A program made the translations under genes and the position numbers. DNA of 64,000 nt from Paenibacillus ginsengarvi (lineage in GTDB: Bacteria > Bacillota > Bacilli > Paenibacillales > NBRC-103111), in assembly GCF_003626695.1 (NCBI RefSeq), contig NZ_RBAH01000002.1, positions 62,001 to 126,000 of the forward strand, in the 5' to 3' direction. How positions within the stretch are numbered: position 1 is the first letter of the stretch; each line of letters begins with the position of its first letter. The notes below the pieces were generated by a model. That model saw only the letters and a program-made list of their open reading frames with translations. It ran no database searches and was not told the DNA's origin. Below, piece by piece: positions 59,967 through 64,000 of the stretch.

Positions 59967-60836
59967 TTAGCCCGAAGAATTTGAAGTCAAACGCTCACGT
60001 GCCTGGGAAGGAGGATAGCCGTAATGCTGCTGGAATGCCCGGCTAAACGAGTAGGCGTCGGGATAAGAGATCGTCAAGGCGATTTCCGTGAGCGTGAACG
60101 TCGTTTCTTTCAGGTAATGCATCGCCTTCTCCATCCGCAGCCGCTGTAAAAACGCCTTCGGAGAACAGCCCATCTGTGCGGTAAACATGCGCGTGTAATG
60201 AGAACGCGTCATCCCTGCATGACGGGCTATGTCCTGGATGCGGATACCGTTAGCATAATGCGTATTCATAAATTCGATACTGTCTGTGAGCCATGACGTG
60301 CTCGGGGCGTTCTCGTATCCGCGCTGCCGGGACTGCACGAGCAGCTCGTCGAACCAGCCGATGAGGTGCAGCACAAAATGCAAACGATCCGACTTTTCTT
60401 CGGATGCGAAAACGTGCTCCATCGATTTCATATGAGGGATAAGCCGGGTTTCATCCCAGCCGGCCAAACAGGGGCGCTCCATGGAAAATCCGATCCGGTT
60501 CAGCAGCGACAGAGACTGTTTCCCTTCGAATGTAATCCATGACGTCCGCGGCGGTTCTTCGGCCTCGGAGTAATAGTACTGATGCAGAATGCCGGGGATG
60601 AGACAAAACATCGAGTTTTTGCGCAGAAGCTGCTCGTTGCCTCGATAATCGATGAAATGAAGGCCTCCTTGTTCGACATAAACAAGGGCAAACGAAGGAA
60701 TGGCTCGCGATCCGTTCCGGTAACCCGGCTTCGCTATCGAGTATCCGGTGCTGGTCGGCCAGATGCCCCACATTTTTTCAAGCGGCGTCGGTCGGTGCAG
60801 CCAAATGGTTTTCGTTTCTGTCGGGTATTCGATCAT
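59967..60836 (-). CDS. AraC-family regulator of the dioxygenase/binding-protein pair
   Basis: The protein has 289 residues; ATG at 60836 follows AGGAGG by five bases, so the longer frame is not used. The sensor half (ALVYVEQGGLHFIDYRGNEQLLRKNSMFCLIPGILHQYYY) and the helix-turn-helix pair (IQDIARHAGMTRSHYTRMFTAQMGCSPKAFLQ and LTEIALTISYPDAYSFSRAFQQHYGYPPSQARE) are typical. It resembles the AraC protein at 32784 closely in order. It is divergent from the binding-protein gene, 158 bp away. Confidence 0.92.
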   Translation of the reverse strand: MIEYPTETKTIWLHRPTPLEKMWGIWPTSTGYSIAKPGYRNGSRAIPSFALVYVEQGGLHFIDYRGNEQLLRKNSMFCLIPGILHQYYYSEAEEPPRTSWITFEGKQSLSLLNRIGFSMERPCLAGWDETRLIPHMKSMEHVFASEEKSDRLHFVLHLIGWFDELLVQSRQRGYENAPSTSWLTDSIEFMNTHYANGIRIQDIARHAGMTRSHYTRMFTAQMGCSPKAFLQRLRMEKAMHYLKETTFTLTEIALTISYPDAYSFSRAFQQHYGYPPSQARERLTSNSSG

Positions 60837-60877
60837 GGGCTCCTCCTGTGCATCATATGCAGGCGATTCGATGATTC

Positions 60878-60891
60878 GTAGAGCGCTTTCA
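60878..60891 (-). promoter_or_regulatory. Weak cre-like site between AraC and binding-protein genes
   Basis: On the minus strand TGAAAGCGCTCTAC has the full TGAAAGCG left half of the CcpA site but two mismatches at the right end. It lies 42 bp before the AraC start. Confidence 0.3.
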
Positions 60892-60994
60892 TTGTAGCAT
60901 ACCGATTGTGGATGCAACAGATCGAAGGTGAAAAAAGCGCTGAACCAAGGAGGAAGGCGGCATTTTAATTGAATGGTAAAGGGGGAGTAATGCC

Positions 60995-62338
60995 ATGACT
61001 TTGGTTATTAAAAGAACAGCGTCGCTAGGTTTGCTGACACTATCAGTTATGCTTATAGGAGCCTGCGGCAGCGGCGGTAGTGGCAGCGGTGCTGCAAACA
61101 GGGAAAGCACGAATGGGAACGGCAGCCCTGCGGCAGCTTTGAAAGAACCGGTGAAGCTTACGATCTACTATCCGTGGAGCGGCTATCCGAAAGAAACATT
61201 CATGGAGACATACGGCAATTATATGGTCCAAAAATATCCGAATATTTCGATCGAGTATATCCAGAGCGGCCGGGGAACGACAATGGATGAATTGATTGCA
61301 TCCAAGGCGGAGCTTGATCTGATCATGACTACGTCAAACGCTTATCAGTCTTTGCAGGACCGCGGATTGAATGGAGATATTACGGAGCTGGCCAAGAAGT
61401 ATCAGTATGATTTCAACAAGCTGGACGAGACCGTATACGAGCTGACGAAGGCGTTGGAACCGGGGAAAATAGCCGGTTTGCCGCTCAAAGTGAATGCACC
61501 AGGATTTTTTTACAACAAAGATTTGTTCGACAAGTTCGGCGTGCCCTATGTGAAGGACGGCGTGACTTGGGACGACGTATACGAAACCGCCAAGAAGCTC
61601 ACTCGCGAGGACGGCGGAATCCAGTATCGGGGATTCGGCATCCGTTCGACCAACTTCATCACCTTCAACCAGCTGTCGCTGCCCAGACTGGATGCCACCT
61701 CGAAAGCCGTGTTTAATAACGGCGAATGGAAAAGCTTTCTCGACAATTTTATCCGCTTCTTCCAGTTGCCCGGCTTTGCGCCGACGAAGGACGCCACGGG
61801 TATTGCCGGGGCTGCTACGAATATGTTCTTGAAGGATCGCACGCTCGCCATGCTCGTGCAGATGAATTCCGATTGGCCAAAGGCGGAGCAAGGCGTGCAA
61901 ATGAATTGGGACGCGGCAACGTTCCCGGAGTTCAAGTCGCATCCGGGCGTCGGCCCGCAGCCCGAAGCCGTCTATTTTGTCGTGCCGAATACGAGCAAAA
62001 AGCGGGATGCCGCCTTCTTGGCCATGGCGGCTTTGACCGACGAGGAGCTGCAGTTCAAGGCGGCCAAAAGCGGAGCCGCGCCCGTGCTGAAAAGCGCGAA
62101 GTGGCGGGACGTTTATGGTTCGGAGGAGCCAAATCTGAAAGGGAAAAACGCAGTCGCACTCGTACCGAAGAAATATGCTCCGACGAACGGCATTAATCAA
62201 TACAACGTAATCGCGGAAACGAACATAGCCGCTACCGTGAATGGCGTCATATTGGGTGCAACGGATATGAATTCCGCGCTGCGCGTGGCGGAAGAAGCGA
62301 CGAATAAGGCTATCGAAGAGAAGCTTAGGGCGAAATAA
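60995..62338 (+). CDS. Extracellular solute-binding lipoprotein, orphan, paired with a dioxygenase
   Basis: The protein has 447 residues; ATG follows GGGGGAG by seven bases. The signal peptide ends in lipobox LIGAC, then a Gly/Ser-rich spacer (GSGGSGSGAANR). Shared paralogue motifs are FYNKDLFDKFGVPYVKDGVTWDDVYETAKKLTREDGGIQYRGF and the end DMNSALRVAEEATNKAIEEKL. The substrate is unknown; the adjacent gene is a phytanoyl-CoA-type dioxygenase, an unusual partner for an importer subunit. No permease is present. Confidence 0.92.
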   Translation: MTLVIKRTASLGLLTLSVMLIGACGSGGSGSGAANRESTNGNGSPAAALKEPVKLTIYYPWSGYPKETFMETYGNYMVQKYPNISIEYIQSGRGTTMDELIASKAELDLIMTTSNAYQSLQDRGLNGDITELAKKYQYDFNKLDETVYELTKALEPGKIAGLPLKVNAPGFFYNKDLFDKFGVPYVKDGVTWDDVYETAKKLTREDGGIQYRGFGIRSTNFITFNQLSLPRLDATSKAVFNNGEWKSFLDNFIRFFQLPGFAPTKDATGIAGAATNMFLKDRTLAMLVQMNSDWPKAEQGVQMNWDAATFPEFKSHPGVGPQPEAVYFVVPNTSKKRDAAFLAMAALTDEELQFKAAKSGAAPVLKSAKWRDVYGSEEPNLKGKNAVALVPKKYAPTNGINQYNVIAETNIAATVNGVILGATDMNSALRVAEEATNKAIEEKLRAK

Positions 62339-62372
62339 ACGAGCCTAACCAAAAGAAGAGGAGTGTTTTCGG

Positions 62373-63251
62373 ATGGAGACCAAACCGCTTACGTACCGGT
62401 ATGAATTTGAGGGAAACGAGCTGCAAGGCATTCGCGATTGCACGGAGGAGCATGGATTTGCGATCGTTAAACAATTGCTGTCCGTGAGCGCAATCGAACG
62501 TTTAAAGGATGAAGTACGCCGTGTGATCGGGCCCATGTTCCAAAACGATACGATTTTGTCCATAACCGATCCGGCTTTTATCGAGAAAAGCCCGGTAATG
62601 GCCGAGCTGATGGCTTTCGAGCCGCTTATGCGCATCGCAAGCTACCTGAATGGCGGAGAGCCGATCACGTTAAATCGAAGCGCAGCGATCTACAAAAAGC
62701 CGGGCGCGGCGGGAGATGCAGCGAAATCCGGAGTACATGCTTGGCACACGGACTGGGATCCGCTCGAGCATCCATATGGGGCGAATGCGGTGCTCAACAA
62801 TAGCGGCGCTGCCTCCCTCTGGTTTTATTTGACCGGAAGTTCCCCGCAAAACGGCGGGCTGGCGATTTTGCCGGATTCGCATACCGAGGATTGGGCCGGA
62901 CCTGCCGGATTTGAATTTACGCCGGGACGCAAATCGTTTTACCGAACCGGAACTGAAGCGGTTCCATATTGCGGCATGGATGCGCCCGGCATGATGCCGG
63001 TTTTAACCGAGCCGGGAGATCTCGTTATCTTCGCCGAGCGCACCTATCACGGCGTATATGCACACCGGGGCACCGAAGACCGGCTAAGCTGCGGGCTAAG
63101 CTTCCGTTCCTCGGCTCGCGAACTAGGTCCCCTCTGGCCCGTGCCCGAATCGGCGCGCCGTTTTATCGAAGCTTGTCCGCCGGAAAGAAGACATCTGGTT
63201 GAAGGGTATACAGGATTTGACGGATCTTGGCGTTCAGGCCTGAATGAGTAA
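62373..63251 (+). CDS. Phytanoyl-CoA dioxygenase (PhyH) family oxygenase
   Basis: The protein has 292 residues. The Fe(II)/2-oxoglutarate facial triad is visible: H125 and D127 in HTDWDP and H226 in TYHGVYAHRG, with a downstream arginine (DRLSCGLSFRSSA) that binds 2-oxoglutarate. Members hydroxylate lipids, ectoine, amino acids or natural products. An ATG follows AAGAAGAGGAG. It is in the same unit as the binding protein (34 bp gap), so it may hydroxylate the imported compound. A terminator follows. Confidence 0.9.
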   Translation: METKPLTYRYEFEGNELQGIRDCTEEHGFAIVKQLLSVSAIERLKDEVRRVIGPMFQNDTILSITDPAFIEKSPVMAELMAFEPLMRIASYLNGGEPITLNRSAAIYKKPGAAGDAAKSGVHAWHTDWDPLEHPYGANAVLNNSGAASLWFYLTGSSPQNGGLAILPDSHTEDWAGPAGFEFTPGRKSFYRTGTEAVPYCGMDAPGMMPVLTEPGDLVIFAERTYHGVYAHRGTEDRLSCGLSFRSSARELGPLWPVPESARRFIEACPPERRHLVEGYTGFDGSWRSGLNE

Positions 63252-63330
63252 ACACGGAAGATAAGCTTTTCGTCACGAGGGCGGCTGGTCAACATCCGAC
63301 ACCCTGGCGGTGAATAAAACCAAGAGACTG

Positions 63331-63366
63331 AAAAGGATGGCTTACTCAGCTATCCTTTTTTTTCGT
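63331..63366 (+). terminator. Intrinsic terminator of the binding-protein/dioxygenase operon
   Basis: AAAGGATGGCT and AGCTATCCTTT pair with one mismatch around TACTC, followed by a run of T. Confidence 0.88.
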
Positions 63367-63371
63367 AAAGC

Positions 63372-63400
63372 TTGACAAACGTCCTCCAGTACTATATTTT
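63372..63400 (+). promoter_or_regulatory. Promoter of the terminal Nudix gene
   Basis: TTGACA (63372-63377) is a perfect -35 box. TATTTT (63395-63400) lies 17 bp on, with TATATT at 63393 as an alternative -10. Confidence 0.6.
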
Positions 63401-63404
63401 GATA

Positions 63405-63433
63405 GTAACAGTTTGATATTATCAATTTGTTAC
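63405..63433 (+). promoter_or_regulatory. 29-bp palindromic operator between promoter and Nudix gene
   Basis: GTAACAGTTTGATA (63405-63418) and TATCAATTTGTTAC (63420-63433) are inverted around one base with 12 of 14 pairs matching. It begins five bases after the -10 box, so a bound protein would block transcription. Its owner could be the Nudix protein itself, if that has an NrtR-like C-terminal domain, or another repressor. Confidence 0.6.
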
Positions 63434-63450
63434 AATCGAGGTGGAGATAC

Positions 63451-64000
63451 ATGGACTTACTGGACCGTGACGGATTAACGGAGAAGCAGTTTTTGGAACA
63501 ATACCGTGCCGGGGATTACGAGCGCCCGTCTGTGGCTGCTGATATGGTAATCTTCACCGTCACAGATACGGATGAGGACAATTATCGGAAGCTGCCTGAG
63601 AAAGAGCTGAGGGTTCTACTTATTCAGCGGGGAGGGCATCCGTTTCTTGGCAGATGGGCGCTGCCGGGCGGATTCGTGAGGCCAAACGAGACTACGGAGC
63701 AGGCGGCCCAGCGTGAGCTGTGCGAGGAGGCGGGCGTGGATCACGTGTACCTGGAGCAGTTGTATACGTTTAGCGACCTCGGACGCGATCCGCGAACATG
63801 GGTTATGAGCTGCTCCTATATGGCACTGATCGACAGCGGGCAAGTCCAACTGAAGGCAGGAGACGACGCAGATAATGCGGCATGGTTCAAGGTGAGCTAC
63901 CGGCTGCTACGAGAGCAGAAGGAACTGACCGAAACCGGATATGTCCGAACGGTTCGTCACGAGCTGAAGCTGACTTCCGGGCACGGGGAGCTGACGGCCG
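63451..64000 (+). CDS. Nudix-family protein, 3' end outside the window
   Basis: The frame is open from an ATG behind GAGGTGGAG to the window end (183 residues seen). The opening LLDRDGLTEKQFLEQYRAGDYERPSV precedes the fold. The Nudix box GGFVRPNETTEQAAQRELCEEAGV is complete, and LEQLYTFSDLGRDPRTWVMSCSYMALID follows as in ADP-ribose pyrophosphatase/NrtR-like proteins. NrtR proteins carry a C-terminal winged helix and regulate NAD metabolism; that part would lie beyond the window. The strong upstream palindrome supports a regulator, but a plain hydrolase cannot be excluded. Confidence 0.85.
   Translation, partial: MDLLDRDGLTEKQFLEQYRAGDYERPSVAADMVIFTVTDTDEDNYRKLPEKELRVLLIQRGGHPFLGRWALPGGFVRPNETTEQAAQRELCEEAGVDHVYLEQLYTFSDLGRDPRTWVMSCSYMALIDSGQVQLKAGDDADNAAWFKVSYRLLREQKELTETGYVRTVRHELKLTSGHGELTA

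Noticed and set aside
61334..62200. A 288-codon minus-strand open frame inside the binding-protein gene
   Set aside because: It is a shadow of a clearly coding lipoprotein gene; its composition is that of an antisense frame.

Overview
The window looks like a chromosomal stretch from a Paenibacillus-like member of the Paenibacillaceae. The reasons are strong AGGAGG ribosome sites with many TTG/GTG starts, many solute-binding lipoproteins with AraC-type regulators, large secreted carbohydrate-active proteins with tandem binding modules, copper-amine-oxidase-N-type and SH3-like secreted proteins, a CD3324-type domain and DUF4386. No tRNA, rRNA, CRISPR array, prophage or intact transposon was seen. 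The genus is an inference from gene content.

Layout. 1-6.3 kb: the end of a leucine-rich-repeat protein, a small lipoprotein, a VOC protein, a lone phnM and a two-gene ABC exporter. 6.3-7.1 kb: gene-free DNA with a cluster of TGACAAGAAC repeats that resembles a solo transposon end. 7.1-16.5 kb: an AraC regulator divergent from amidohydrolase, Rieske protein, giant CBM-decorated secreted protein, solute-binding lipoprotein and Gfo/Idh oxidoreductase. 16.5-17.4 kb: gene debris. 17.5-24.7 kb: a secreted GH44 glycanase, an APH-type kinase, a secreted propeller-like protein, a GNAT-CD3324 fusion and a DinB protein. 24.8-32.7 kb: LysR, FAD oxidoreductase, beta-CASP metallo-hydrolase, histidine phosphatase, AraC, solute-binding lipoprotein and TIM-barrel isomerase. 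32.8-40.2 kb: AraC divergent from an operon of flavin monooxygenase, solute-binding lipoprotein, three TIM-barrel isomerases and Gfo/Idh. 40.2-45.5 kb: a YnfA-like protein, a Tat-type beta-helix protein and a solute-binding lipoprotein, divergent from a LacI regulator. 45.7-59.8 kb: a secreted multidomain protein, housekeeping and accessory genes, a cytosolic heparinase-like enzyme, and a methyltransferase with a frameshift. 60-64 kb: AraC divergent from solute-binding lipoprotein plus phytanoyl-CoA-type dioxygenase, then a Nudix gene that runs off the window.

How the genes fit together. The main theme is repeated nutrient-acquisition modules: a regulator, an extracellular solute-binding lipoprotein and a few sugar-modifying enzymes. 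Five binding proteins (starting at 14022, 30460, 35385, 60995 and, on the minus strand, 44160) share the same YNKD(I/L)FxKF and PYPKDG-like core, yet no carbohydrate ABC permease or ATPase gene lies beside any of them, so they presumably feed shared transporters encoded elsewhere or act as sensors.

The most striking regulatory signal is a pair of nearly superimposable promoter elements (25760-25834 and 30254-30328). Each has three ATGAAATAA-like repeats, a CTGTATGTT block and a -10 box at identical spacing. This ties the FAD oxidoreductase/beta-CASP/phosphatase operon to the binding protein/isomerase operon as one regulon, probably under the AraC protein at 29418-30233.
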